A stretch of 64,000 nt of DNA, taken from JAVDCA01 sp035293985 (GTDB lineage Bacteria; Pseudomonadota; Alphaproteobacteria; Rhizobiales; Xanthobacteraceae). Shown here piece by piece: positions 27,016 through 35,399 of the stretch. Within the stretch, counting starts at the first letter, position 1. Each line of letters begins with the position of its first letter. The DNA lies in NCBI GenBank assembly GCA_035293985.1, contig DATGLS010000012.1, forward strand, positions 186,001-250,000, given 5' to 3'. The position numbers and the translations under genes are program-made. Under the pieces are notes generated by a model that had not been told where the DNA came from, searched no databases, and worked only from the letters and a program-made list of their open reading frames with translations.

Positions 27016-27882
27016 TCACTCGGCCCGCAGCTTGGGATCGGCGGCGTCGCGCAGCGCATCGCCGAGCAGGTTGAGCGCCAGCACCGTGGCGAGGATCGCG
27101 AGGCTCGGAAACACCGAGAGCCACCAGGTGTCCAGAATGTTGTCGAAACCCTCGCGGATCATGCTGCCCCAGGTCGCCGCCGGCGGCGGCACGCCGAGCC
27201 CGATGAACGACAGCGCCGCCTCGGTGCGGATCGCCGAGGCCATCCACAGCGAGCCCATCACCACGACGTCCGAGATCATGTTCGGCAGGATGTGGACGCC
27301 CATGATGCGCACAGGTCCGAAGCCGAGCGCGCGCGCCGCCTCCACGAAGTCGAGCTGCTTGAGCGTGATGGTCGGCGCCCGCGCGATGCGGGCGAACGGC
27401 GCGATCTCGGTGATCGCGATCGCGATGATGAGATTGTGCAGGCTCGCGCCCAGCATGGCGGCGATCATGAGGCCCAGCAGGAGCGTCGGAAACGCCAGCA
27501 TCACGTCGAGCAGGCCCATCATGAACTGGTCGAACCAGCCGCCGACATAGCCGCACAGGATGCCGATCGTGGCGCCGATCGTCATGGCGATCAGGGTGGC
27601 GACGAAGCCGACGAAAAGCGAGATGCGCGCCGCATAGATCATGCGCGACAGGACGTCCCGCCCATAAGTGTCGGTGCCGAGCCAATGTTCCGCCGACGGC
27701 GGATCGAGGCGCGCGACGATGTCCTGCTCCAGCGGATCATGCGGCGCGATCAGCGGCGCCGCGATGGCGGCAAGCACGATCAGCGCGATCAGCGCCAGCC
27801 CGATCCAGGACAGGCGATTGCGCGAGAAGGTGTCCCACGCGCGAGCGCGTCGCGTTGCCGCCGTTGGTGCGAGCGTCGTCAT
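27016..27882 (-). CDS. Dipeptide/oligopeptide-type ABC transporter permease (DppC/OppC-like)
   Basis: Inner-membrane permease, 288 aa. It starts with a short cytoplasmic segment and the first membrane helix (LSWIGLALIALIVLAAIAAPLI, about 24-45), followed by the periplasmic loop HWLGTDTYGRDVLSRMIYAARISLFVG characteristic of DppC. The ATPase-coupling EAA-type loop is FVEAARALGFGPVRIMGVHILPN (about 195-217). Start MTTLAPTAA overlaps the DppB-like stop. It forms the channel with the next gene upstream. Substrate cannot be read from permease sequence. Confidence 0.92.
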   Translation of the reverse strand: MTTLAPTAATRRARAWDTFSRNRLSWIGLALIALIVLAAIAAPLIAPHDPLEQDIVARLDPPSAEHWLGTDTYGRDVLSRMIYAARISLFVGFVATLIAMTIGATIGILCGYVGGWFDQFMMGLLDVMLAFPTLLLGLMIAAMLGASLHNLIIAIAITEIAPFARIARAPTITLKQLDFVEAARALGFGPVRIMGVHILPNMISDVVVMGSLWMASAIRTEAALSFIGLGVPPPAATWGSMIREGFDNILDTWWLSVFPSLAILATVLALNLLGDALRDAADPKLRAE

Positions 27883-28820
27883 CGATACTTCACTCTCGGA
27901 TCGACCAGGCCGTACGCGAGATCGGTCGCGATGTTCACCAGGATCACGCAGATCGCGAACATGATCATCAGCCCCTGCAGCAGGGTGTAATCGCGGGCGT
28001 TGAGCGCGCCGAGGATCAGCTTGCCGAGGCCCGGTCGGTTGAAGATGATCTCGGTCAGCACCGAGTTGCCGACCAACGTGCCGAAGTAGAGTCCGACGAC
28101 CGTGATGATGGGTATCAGGGCGTTGCGCAGCGCATGGCGCATGATGAGGCGGAACGGCCGCACGCCCTTGGCGCGCGCCGTGCGGATGTAGTCCTCGCCC
28201 AGCACGCCGAGCATCGACGAGCGGGTGATGCGCGCCACATACGCCATCATGATGAGGCCGAGGTTGATGGCAGGCAGCGCGAGACCGCGCAGGCGGTCGC
28301 CGAGGCTGCCGGCGTCGCCCGAGCCGAGCACCGGCAACCAGCCGAGCTCGACCGCGAACACGATCAAAAGCAAAATGCCCGAGACGAAGGCCGGAAACGA
28401 CAGGCCGAGCAGGGAGACGAGGCGGCTCGCGTAATCCGGCCAGCGATTGCGCCGCACGGCCGCGACGACGCCGAGCGGAAGGCCGAGCAGAACGCCGATG
28501 ACGATCGCCGCGAGGGTGAGCTCGATGGTCCACGGCAGCACGCCGAGCACCTCTTGAATCACCGGACGCCCGCTCGACAATGATCGGCCGAGATGACCCG
28601 TGAAGACGTCGTGCATGAAGGCGACGTACTGCACGCCGATCGGCTGATCGAGGCCGAGCTTCGCGCGCAACAGCTCGAGCGAGGCGTCCGAGGCCTGATC
28701 GCCGAGGATCACGGCCGCGGGATCGCCGGGGACCAGCCGCACGAGCACGAAGATCGCCGTGAGCATCACCATAAGCGTGGGGATGGCGAGCAGCAGGCGG
28801 CGGATCGCGTACTGGATCAT
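27879..28820 (-). CDS. Dipeptide/oligopeptide-type ABC transporter permease (DppB/OppB-like)
   Basis: Inner-membrane permease, 313 aa, with the signature N-terminus MIQYAIRRLLLAIPTLMVM forming the first helix, then VRLVPGDPAAVILGDQAS. The EAA-type coupling loop is YIRTARAKGVRPFRLIMRHALRNALIP (about 205-230). About six membrane segments are visible. The ATG overlaps the stop of the flavin oxidase gene (28817-28820), so transport and oxidation genes are translated from one message, which is strong evidence that the oxidases act on what the transporter brings in. Confidence 0.92.
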   Translation of the reverse strand: MIQYAIRRLLLAIPTLMVMLTAIFVLVRLVPGDPAAVILGDQASDASLELLRAKLGLDQPIGVQYVAFMHDVFTGHLGRSLSSGRPVIQEVLGVLPWTIELTLAAIVIGVLLGLPLGVVAAVRRNRWPDYASRLVSLLGLSFPAFVSGILLLIVFAVELGWLPVLGSGDAGSLGDRLRGLALPAINLGLIMMAYVARITRSSMLGVLGEDYIRTARAKGVRPFRLIMRHALRNALIPIITVVGLYFGTLVGNSVLTEIIFNRPGLGKLILGALNARDYTLLQGLMIMFAICVILVNIATDLAYGLVDPRVKYR

Positions 28821-29950
28821 GCGGCCGCCTTGATCGTCATCAGCCGCTCGGGCGCGAGCGCGGCGATCGGCCGGTTGGTGGCGCCGTCGACGATCAGGTC
28901 GCGCAGGATGGCGCCGACCACCGGCACGAGCTCGAAACCGTGGCCGGAGAATCCGAATGCATGGTAGACGCCGCTGGCGCCGGGTGACGGCCCGATCACC
29001 GGCAGCAGGTCGCCGGTCTTCGCTTCCATCCCGGTCCAGGCGCGGACGATGCGGACATCGCGCACGCTCGGAAACAGCTCCGTCGCGGCGCGGGCGCCGC
29101 GCGCGAGCGCGACGAAATCGACCGAGCTTTTGAGCGTGTCGAGATCGGCGTGGCCTTGCAGCCCGCCGCCGATCACCAGTGTGCCCTTGTCGGATTGCTT
29201 GAACGAGAGCGAGCGGCCGACCGCGCTCACCACCGGATCGAGCCACGGCGCGAGACGTTCCGTGACGATCATCATCGAGGCCTTGTGGCCGAGCGGAATG
29301 ACGTCGCCGATCATCGCGGCGATACGCCCCGCCCAGGCGCCGGCCGCGTTGACCACAGCTGGCGTGATGAATGCGCGGTCGCCGGCACGAACCCGCCAGT
29401 CGGAGCCCTTGCGCTCGATCGCAGTGACGCCACATCCCTCGATGATCTCCACGCCCGCGGCCTCGCAGCTCAGGCGGAAGGCTTTCAGTGTACGATGCGG
29501 ATCGGCCGCCCCGTCGCGCCGTGCGATCAAGGCCGCGACGCAATGCGGGCTGATGGCGGGCACGAGGCGGCGCAGCTCGGCGCGGTCGATGACCTCCTCG
29601 TTGTCGTAGCCGCGGCGGCGCCCTTCGGCGGCGCGCGCCTCGAGCGCGGCCACCTGGTCGGCGCGCTCGGCCACACGAATCTGGCCGTGCGCCGTGAACC
29701 CGCAGCCGTCGCCCACGAGCTTGGCGATGCCGTGCCACATCTCGATCGCTTCGAGCGCGATCGGCATCTCGGCGAAATCGCGGTTGAGCGTGCGCACACC
29801 GGCGGCCGATGCGCCCGATGCATGACGTCCGACCCACCAGCGCTCCAGCACGATCACCCGTCGCCCCGAACGCGCGAGATGGAGCGCGGCGGACAAGCCA
29901 TGCAGTCCGCCGCCGATCACCACCACGTCGCAGGTCCGCTCAACCGTCAT
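28817..29950 (-). CDS. FAD-dependent amine/amino-acid oxidase (DAO family)
   Basis: DAO-family flavoprotein, 377 aa, of the sarcosine oxidase beta/glycine oxidase type. The dinucleotide motif VVVIGGGLHGLSAALHLARSG is at about 9-29, and RHASGASAAGVRTLNRD follows where the isoalloxazine contacts lie. AAGAWAGRIAAMIG (about 200) and the C-terminal GFSGHGFELVPVVG complete the FAD site. Such enzymes oxidise secondary amines or D-amino acids to imines. It is a second, distinct flavin oxidase besides the three-subunit enzyme encoded upstream, and may take the product of the first. The 90-base gap before it holds a degenerate palindromic repeat. Confidence 0.87.
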   Translation of the reverse strand: MTVERTCDVVVIGGGLHGLSAALHLARSGRRVIVLERWWVGRHASGASAAGVRTLNRDFAEMPIALEAIEMWHGIAKLVGDGCGFTAHGQIRVAERADQVAALEARAAEGRRRGYDNEEVIDRAELRRLVPAISPHCVAALIARRDGAADPHRTLKAFRLSCEAAGVEIIEGCGVTAIERKGSDWRVRAGDRAFITPAVVNAAGAWAGRIAAMIGDVIPLGHKASMMIVTERLAPWLDPVVSAVGRSLSFKQSDKGTLVIGGGLQGHADLDTLKSSVDFVALARGARAATELFPSVRDVRIVRAWTGMEAKTGDLLPVIGPSPGASGVYHAFGFSGHGFELVPVVGAILRDLIVDGATNRPIAALAPERLMTIKAAA

Positions 29951-29971
29951 CCCGGCGCATCCTTATTCCGT

Positions 29972-30012
29972 CTCTCCGCACGGGAGAGGTGGCGAGCGCT
30001 GCGCTCGTCGGG
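29972..30012. repeat. Degenerate palindromic repeat within the oxidase operon
   Basis: CTCTCC-GCAC-GGGAGAG followed by GGCGAGCGC forms short hairpins in the only sizeable gap of the eight-gene operon. It looks like a worn copy of the CTCTCCC-type repeat and could tune expression of the downstream genes. Confidence 0.35.
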
Positions 30013-30040
30013 GAGCGGCGGGCGCGAGAGACCCGAGCGC

Positions 30041-31471
30041 TCATATCAGGCTTCGTTGCGTATCGAGCGACGCGAGCTCGCCGAGCGTTACGGGCTTCAG
30101 CGGCGGGCGGACGCGGTAGAAGCCGACCTCGGCCGCCGGCCGCCCCTCGGCGGCGGCCAGCACGCGCGTCACCGTGTATCCGCATTGCCGCCCCTGGCAC
30201 GGGCCCATGCCGGCGCGCGTGAAGGCCTTCACCTGGTTGGGACCGGGCCGCCCGAGCTTGACCTGCGCGCGGATGGTGCCGGCCGTCACCTCCTCGCAAC
30301 GGCACACGATCGTATCGTCCGCCGGCGCGAACACCTGCGCGCGCGGGCGAAACATGGCGTCGAGCAGCGGGCGTAAGGCGAGCTCGCGTTCGAGCTGCCG
30401 CCGGCGCGGCAGCGCTTTCGCGGCAGCTTCGGCCGCATCGAGAGCGCCGAGCTTCGCCGCGATGCCGATCGCCGCGATCTCGCCCCGCAGCCCAGCTGCC
30501 GTGGCGCCCGCAATGCCGGCGCCATCGCCGGCGATGAAGGCGCCCGGCAGCGACGTCTCGCCGAACTCGTCGAGCACCGGCACGTAACAATCCTGGCTCT
30601 CCTTCCACGCCATCGCGCAGCCGAGCGACATCGCAACGTGGACGTTGGGCACGATGCCCTCATGCACGAACACGGTTTCCGCCGCGATCATCGCTTCGGC
30701 ACCGCCGTGGGTCCGATGGTACACCCGCTCGACGCGCCCATTGCCGAGCGCCTCGATCGCGGCGACGTGACGGATCACCGGCACGCCTTCCCGGCGCAGC
30801 GTCTGCATCCAGCCGAGCCCCTTCCAGAGATCGCTCGCCTTGGCGAGCGCGCGCGTCAGATGCGGCAACGCACGACCGAGGCGCCCCGGCGGCGACGTGT
30901 CGAGGAAGCCGGCGATCTGGCCGCCGGCCGCGATGAGTTGCGTGGCGTAGAGCAGCGGCAACGGACCGCAGCCGGCGATGACGACGGGCTTCGCCGGAAT
31001 TTGCCGCGCCGACTTGAGCAGGATCTGCGCCGCGCCGACCGTGAGCACGCCCGGCAAAGTCCACCCCGGAAACGGCACCGGCCGCTCCTGCGCGCCGGTG
31101 GCCAGCAGCACGGCGCGCGCCGTCACGGTCCAGGCCTTGCCGTCGCGGGTGACGAACGCGCGGAAACCGGATGTCGATCCCGGCTCGATTTGCCAAAGTT
31201 GAGCGCCCGCTTCGTAGACGGCGCCGCTCGCCCGGAACGCGTCGGCCGCGGCCGCGCCCTTGCGATACTCGACGCCGAGAATGTCGGCGTGCGGCGTCGC
31301 CGCAATGGTGTCGACTGCGCGCCAGATCTGCCCGCCCGGCGTGGGCTGCTCGTCGATGACGGTGACCGAAAGCCCGAGCTTGCGGGCGGCGACGGCGGCC
31401 GCCATGCCGGCCGGACCGGCGCCGAGGATGATGAGGTCGATGCCAAGCTCGCCGTCAAGTTCGCGGCTCAT
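30041..31471 (-). CDS. Alpha subunit of heterotrimeric FAD/[2Fe-2S] dehydrogenase (opine oxidase / D-hydroxyproline dehydrogenase type)
   Basis: Pyridine-nucleotide-disulfide-type flavoprotein, 476 aa. N-terminal FAD motif ILGAGPAGMAAAVAARKLG (about 15-33) and EQPTPGGQIWR; a second dinucleotide motif VIAGCGPLPLLYATQLI at about 165. The C-terminus has a BFD-like [2Fe-2S] site: CRC (about 393), then CQGRQC (about 427-432). This matches the large subunits of HcnABC, opine oxidase and D-hydroxyproline dehydrogenase, which pass electrons from a DAO-type beta subunit. Gamma and beta subunit genes lie directly upstream with overlapping ends, so the complete trimer is encoded here. The substrate class (N-substituted or D-amino acid) is inferred from the family. 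Confidence 0.88.
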   Translation of the reverse strand: MSRELDGELGIDLIILGAGPAGMAAAVAARKLGLSVTVIDEQPTPGGQIWRAVDTIAATPHADILGVEYRKGAAAADAFRASGAVYEAGAQLWQIEPGSTSGFRAFVTRDGKAWTVTARAVLLATGAQERPVPFPGWTLPGVLTVGAAQILLKSARQIPAKPVVIAGCGPLPLLYATQLIAAGGQIAGFLDTSPPGRLGRALPHLTRALAKASDLWKGLGWMQTLRREGVPVIRHVAAIEALGNGRVERVYHRTHGGAEAMIAAETVFVHEGIVPNVHVAMSLGCAMAWKESQDCYVPVLDEFGETSLPGAFIAGDGAGIAGATAAGLRGEIAAIGIAAKLGALDAAEAAAKALPRRRQLERELALRPLLDAMFRPRAQVFAPADDTIVCRCEEVTAGTIRAQVKLGRPGPNQVKAFTRAGMGPCQGRQCGYTVTRVLAAAEGRPAAEVGFYRVRPPLKPVTLGELASLDTQRSLI

Positions 31472-31773
31472 GAGCCGACCTCTTGCGCAAGCTCACGCCG
31501 CTCGGCCAGCCGACGCACGCGCATACCCTCGCTCACCTGCACCAGGCAGGCTTGCACGGCGCCGAGCCCCTCGATCTCCGCCAGGCACTCGAAGCACACG
31601 CCCATCATGCAAAACGGCGCGCGCGGCGCGCCGCTGACCGGGCTTACGCGCGCCCACGGCTCGGCCTGCCGTAGCAGGACCGCGGCGAGCGTCTCACCCG
31701 CCTCGGCCGTGACCGCGACATCACCGATATGGATGGTCACGGTCTGCGTCGGCTCATGCAGCTTGCGGAACAT
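31468..31773 (-). CDS. (2Fe-2S)-binding gamma subunit of the heterotrimeric dehydrogenase
   Basis: Small ferredoxin-like subunit, 101 aa from MFRKLHEPT. Cysteines in FCMMGVCFECLAEIEGLGAVQAC (C-x4-C-x2-C-x11-C, about 61-80) form the plant-type [2Fe-2S] site seen in HcnA and SoxA-like subunits. An upstream in-frame start would add an Arg-rich stretch with no family match, so the internal ATG is preferred. It overlaps the beta-subunit gene by 20 bases and the alpha-subunit start by 4, showing obligatory co-translation. It shuttles electrons within the complex. Confidence 0.87.
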   Translation of the reverse strand: MFRKLHEPTQTVTIHIGDVAVTAEAGETLAAVLLRQAEPWARVSPVSGAPRAPFCMMGVCFECLAEIEGLGAVQACLVQVSEGMRVRRLAERRELAQEVGS

Positions 31774-32896
31774 CGAATCGTCCTTGATGAAACATCGCGA
31801 GCGACGCCGGCAGCGACCCGGCCGCAACGGCGTCCGCGATGACGGTCGCGTGCAGCGCCGCCAGCGTGACGCCCGAATGGCACAGGGCGACGAAGGCGCC
31901 CGGACGCGTCGTCGATTGGGCGTAGACCGGATAGCTGTCCGGCGTCATCACCCGCAGCCCGGCCCAGTGTCGCACGATCCGTGCGGACTTGAGCGCCGGC
32001 ACGATCCGTAGCGCCCGGGCACTGAGCTTCGCAGCCGCCGCGACGGTGGTGGATGTGTCGAAGCCGACCTCCTCCTGCGTCGCGCCGATCATGACGGTAC
32101 CTTCGCGCGTCTGGCGCACGCCGCTCGCCGGCAGCGGCAGGAACGGCGCGAAGCGCTCGGTCACGAGAATCTGCCCGCGCTGCGGCCGCAGCGGAATGGT
32201 GAGATCGACCTGCCGCGCAAGCTCCGCCGAGCCGAGCCCCGCCGCGATGACGAGCCGCGCCGCCGCGTGGCACCCGGCGTCGGTCTCGACGCGGACGCCG
32301 CCCGAACCGCCGGTGATCTTGCGCACCGCATGACCTGCATGCAGCGCGCCGCCGAGGCGCAGCAGCGCCTCGTGCAGTGCCGCGAGCAGCCGCAGCGGAT
32401 TGACGTGACCGTCGCTTCGGCCAAAGCTCGCGCCGGTGACGTCGGGGCCGAGCCTGATGCGCGGCAGCAGCTTCTCCAGCGCCGGGCGGTCGAGCATCTC
32501 CCAATCGGCGTCGCCGCCGAGCGCGTTGTGCAGACGCTGCAGTGCCGCCCGCCGCGTCGCGAGCTCGGCCTCGCCGAGGCAGAACGCGAGCCCGCCATTG
32601 CGTTCGTAGCCGAGATCATGGCCGACAAGGTCGGTGAGCTCGGCGTTGAAGCCCGGCCATAGATCCGAGCTCCGTCGCGAGAGCGCCTGATAGGCCGGCA
32701 TCGGTTGCTGCTTGCCCTGGCCTTTCCCCTGCACCCAGACGAGACCGAAATTCGCGCGCGCCGCTCGAAAGTCCGTGTCGGGGCCGTCGAGCACCGTCAC
32801 GCGCAGCCCCTTGCGGGCAAGGCCATAGGCGATCGCCGCCCCGACGGTCCCGGCACCTATGACGATCACGTCGGCTATCGATGATTGTGCGCCCAT
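31754..32896 (-). CDS. DAO-family beta subunit of heterotrimeric dehydrogenase
   Basis: FAD-dependent DAO-family protein, 380 aa, first gene of the eight-gene operon. FAD motif VIVIGAGTVGAAIAYGLARKG at about 10-30; GGLAFCLGEAEL, GRSDGHVNPLRLLAALHEALL and LRPQRGQILVTERFAP follow as in HcnC and opine oxidase beta subunits. It is probably the substrate-oxidising subunit. No Shine-Dalgarno sequence precedes the ATG, and the inferred -10 ends only 9 bases before it, so the transcript may be nearly leaderless. Transcription should start at the LysR-box promoter at 32906-32970. Confidence 0.88.
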   Translation of the reverse strand: MGAQSSIADVIVIGAGTVGAAIAYGLARKGLRVTVLDGPDTDFRAARANFGLVWVQGKGQGKQQPMPAYQALSRRSSDLWPGFNAELTDLVGHDLGYERNGGLAFCLGEAELATRRAALQRLHNALGGDADWEMLDRPALEKLLPRIRLGPDVTGASFGRSDGHVNPLRLLAALHEALLRLGGALHAGHAVRKITGGSGGVRVETDAGCHAAARLVIAAGLGSAELARQVDLTIPLRPQRGQILVTERFAPFLPLPASGVRQTREGTVMIGATQEEVGFDTSTTVAAAAKLSARALRIVPALKSARIVRHWAGLRVMTPDSYPVYAQSTTRPGAFVALCHSGVTLAALHATVIADAVAAGSLPASLAMFHQGRFDVPQAA

Positions 32897-32903
32897 CGAC
32901 TGA

Positions 32904-32970
32904 TGAGGCTAGAAGCCGACGCCATATGCGTCAAAGTCCTTCTTTTCGGGGTTTCATTCCTCAGGGTTAT
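32904..32970 (-). promoter_or_regulatory. LysR-box promoter A of the oxidase/ABC operon
   Basis: Read on the minus strand: box ATAACCCTGAGGAAT (32970-32956, an AT-N11-AT LysR-type site), exactly 20 bases, then TTTGACG with -35 TTGACG (32934-32929), 17 bases, then conserved TAGCCT (32911-32906) as presumed -10. Box, 20-base spacing and TTTGAC recur at 34264-34329 and 38415-38456. Confidence 0.75.
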
Positions 32971-32972
32971 GG

Positions 32973-34235
32973 TCACCCCTCCTGCCCGAGCTCGACGCAT
33001 CCGACCGCGATGTCGGCCGCTCGCAAGGCCGCGATGGTTGCGTCGAGATGCGCACGGTCGCGCGTCTCGATGACGACCTCGAGCAGCACCGCCTTCGCGG
33101 GCAGCTCCGTGAAGGTGCGCTGGTGCGACACCTCGACGATGTTGGCGCCGGCTTTGCTCAGCGCCGCGACGACGACCGCGAGCTGCCCCGGGCGATCCAC
33201 GAGGTCGCACCGCAGCCGTGACAAGCGACCTTCGCGCGCGAGCTGCCGCGTGAGCACGCTCGCGAGCAGCCGGGTGTCGATGTTTCCGCCGCTCAGCACG
33301 AGGGCGACGTTGCGCCCCTTGAAGCGCGCCGGATCAGCGAGCACCGCCGCAAGACCGGCGGCGCCGGCACCTTCGGCAAGCGTCTTCTCGATCGTCAGGA
33401 GCAGGCTTACGGCATGCTCGATGTCCTGCTCGGTGACGAGCACGATGTCGTCGACGAGCGCCCGCACGATCTCGGATGTGATCTTGCCGGGCGCCTTGAC
33501 GGCGATGCCCTCCGCCAGCGTGTCGCCGCGCGCCGGACGGGACTGGTCTTTGATCACATTATACATCGACGGATAGAGCCCGGCCTGCACCCCGATGATC
33601 TCGATCGTGGGCTTGAGCGTCTTCGCCGCCACCGCGATGCCGGAGATGAGCCCGCCGCCGCCGATCGGCACGACCACCACATCGAGGTCGGGGACCGCCG
33701 CGAGCATCTCCAGCCCGATGGTGCCCTGGCCGGCGATGATCAGCGGATCATCATACGGATGAATGAAGGTCAAACCCTCGTCGCGGCCGCGCGCGATCGC
33801 CAAGGCGGCGGCGTCCTCGAGCGTCGCGCCGCCTTCGATCACGGTCGCGCCATGCCGGCGCGTATTTTCGATCTTCACGGTTGGCGTCCCGACCGGAACG
33901 ACGATCGTTGCCGGAATGGACAGACGTGCCGCATGAAAGGCGACGCCTTGCGCATGGTTGCCGGCCGAGGCGGCGATCACGCCGCGCCGCCGCTGGTCGG
34001 CGGACAAGGCCGCGAGCCGGTTGAGCGCGCCGCGCTCCTTGAACGTCGCCGTGAACTGCAGGTTTTCGAGCTTGAGCCACAGGTTCGCGCCGGCGATGTC
34101 GGACAGGGTCTGGCTACGGTCGAACGTCGTCGCTTTGACGAAGCCGGCGACCGTGGCCGCAGCTGCCTTGATATCGGCGAGGGTGACCGGCAGCCGGGCC
34201 AAGCATGCGGCGGATGTGGTGCGAAGATCGTTCAT
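32973..34235 (-). CDS. Threonine ammonia-lyase / serine-threonine dehydratase-like PLP enzyme with ACT domain
   Basis: Fold-type II PLP enzyme, 420 aa. The Schiff-base Lys is in FTATFKERGALNRL (Lys about 66), the phosphate loop is IGGGGLISGI (about 183), and a C-terminal ACT-like domain (VDRPGQLAVVVAALSKAGANIVEVSHQR, about 345-372) suggests allosteric control. It would deaminate threonine or serine to a 2-oxo acid. Start ATG 34235 is chosen; GTG 34244 is possible. Its own copy of the LysR box lies upstream, so it is co-regulated with the oxidases and transporter. It may process an amino acid released by the oxidases, perhaps a 3-hydroxy-amino acid; that is inference. Confidence 0.9.
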   Translation of the reverse strand: MNDLRTTSAACLARLPVTLADIKAAAATVAGFVKATTFDRSQTLSDIAGANLWLKLENLQFTATFKERGALNRLAALSADQRRRGVIAASAGNHAQGVAFHAARLSIPATIVVPVGTPTVKIENTRRHGATVIEGGATLEDAAALAIARGRDEGLTFIHPYDDPLIIAGQGTIGLEMLAAVPDLDVVVVPIGGGGLISGIAVAAKTLKPTIEIIGVQAGLYPSMYNVIKDQSRPARGDTLAEGIAVKAPGKITSEIVRALVDDIVLVTEQDIEHAVSLLLTIEKTLAEGAGAAGLAAVLADPARFKGRNVALVLSGGNIDTRLLASVLTRQLAREGRLSRLRCDLVDRPGQLAVVVAALSKAGANIVEVSHQRTFTELPAKAVLLEVVIETRDRAHLDATIAALRAADIAVGCVELGQEG

Positions 34236-34261
34236 TGCTTGCACTCTATTCTCATTGACGG

Positions 34262-34329
34262 TGAGGCTAGGCCCATGATGCTATAGCCGTCAAAGCCCTT
34301 CTCCTCTGGTCTTCATTCCCAAAGGTTAT
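34262..34329 (-). promoter_or_regulatory. LysR-box promoter B, divergent dehydratase/lysR spacer
   Basis: Minus strand: box ATAACCTTTGGGAAT (34329-34315), 20 bases, TTTGACG (-35 TTGACG 34293-34288), 18 bases, TAGCCT (34269-34264). The whole block is visibly related to promoter A over about 68 bp. The box also abuts the ATG of lysR at 34330, so binding would autoregulate the regulator as is usual for LysR proteins. Confidence 0.75.
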
Positions 34330-35238
34330 ATGGGTCGGCGTCTCAATCTGCGGCAGATCGAGGCCTTCAAGGCCGTGATCGAGCACGGCACGGTGAGCCG
34401 CGCCGCCGACGTCCTCAACGTCTCGCAGCCGGCGATCAGCAAGCTCATTGCCCATCTCGAGGCGGACGCGGAAGTCCGCTTGTTCGATCGCGTCAAGGGA
34501 CGCCTCGCGCCGACCGAGCGCGGCATGCGCCTCTACCAGGAGATCGACCGCATCTTCAGCGGCGTTCAGCAGATCGAGAACGCCGCCGAGGCCATTCGCC
34601 GCGAGGAGCAGGGCCGCCTCGTGGTGGGCGTCATGCCGGCGCTGTCGGGCAGGTTCGTGCAGGAGGTCACCATGGGCTTCCTGCGCCGCCGCCCCAACGT
34701 CTTCTGCTCGATCGAATCGCGCAGTTCGCAATGGATCGCCGACCAGCTGGTGATGCGCAAGCTCGATGTCGGCCTCGTCAGCTCGGTCATCGACAACCCG
34801 TATATCGCCGGTGAATCGCTGATGCGCTGCCCGCTGATGTGCATCATGCCGCTCGGTCATCCGCTCGCCGCCAAGGACGTGATCGGGCCGGCGGACCTGA
34901 ACGACGTGCCGTTCGTCGCCTTCGGCCCGGAAGGGTTCACCGGCCACCGCGTCGGCGCCATGTTCACGACCTACAAGGTGCGGGCGAACATCGTGCTGGT
35001 CGCGACGGTCGCGCCGACGGTGGGCGAGTTCGTCGCCGCCGGGCTCGGCGTCTCACTCGTGCATCCCTTGATGGTGAGCGGCCTGCGCGAGCGCCTCGTG
35101 GCGCGGCGCTTCGCGCCGGAGATTGCCTTCGACTTCCAGCTCTGCCACAGCCGCGACACCCGCAACGCCCGCCTGGTCGAGGACTTCCTCCAGGAGGCCC
35201 GCATCGCCGCCGAACGCATCTCGCGCGAGGCTTGGTAG
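34330..35238 (+). CDS. LysR-family regulator of the oxidase/transport locus (NocR/OccR-like)
   Basis: LysR-type regulator, 302 aa. The helix-turn-helix is LNLRQIEAFKAVIEHGTVSRAADVLNVSQPAISKLIAHLEADAEV (about 5-49); the N-terminal wording resembles opine regulators NocR and OccR. The effector domain follows (VVGVMPALSGRF, LVHPLMVSG). AAAGG lies 4 bases before the ATG. It is divergent from the dehydratase gene and adjoins one of three copies of a shared box, making it the obvious local regulator of the whole 25-38 kb system. The inducer is probably the transported amino-acid derivative. Confidence 0.92.
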   Translation: MGRRLNLRQIEAFKAVIEHGTVSRAADVLNVSQPAISKLIAHLEADAEVRLFDRVKGRLAPTERGMRLYQEIDRIFSGVQQIENAAEAIRREEQGRLVVGVMPALSGRFVQEVTMGFLRRRPNVFCSIESRSSQWIADQLVMRKLDVGLVSSVIDNPYIAGESLMRCPLMCIMPLGHPLAAKDVIGPADLNDVPFVAFGPEGFTGHRVGAMFTTYKVRANIVLVATVAPTVGEFVAAGLGVSLVHPLMVSGLRERLVARRFAPEIAFDFQLCHSRDTRNARLVEDFLQEARIAAERISREAW

Positions 35239-35244
35239 GTGGTT

Positions 35245-35383
35245 GCGCTCCCTCTCCCCGCTCTTCGCGGGGAGAGGGTCGGGGTGAGGGGCTCTCTCCG
35301 CGAATTCGGAATCCGCGAGTTTGGAGCAAGGGGCGCCCTCACCCCAACCCTCTCCCCGCTAAAGAAGCGGGGAGAGGGAGCGC
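35245..35383. repeat. 139-bp inverted repeat pair of CCCTCTCCCCG hairpins
   Basis: An 18-bp perfect terminal inverted repeat (35245-35262 and 35366-35383) bounds the element. Each half is itself a long hairpin, CCCTCTCCCCGC...GCGGGGAGAGGG, followed by a (T)CGGGGTGAGGG-type tail. It fills the space between the convergent lysR and MmgE/PrpD genes and probably ends transcription on both strands. Related copies lie at 21098 and 29972. Confidence 0.75.
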
Positions 35384-35399
35384 AGGCATCGTGCTCACC

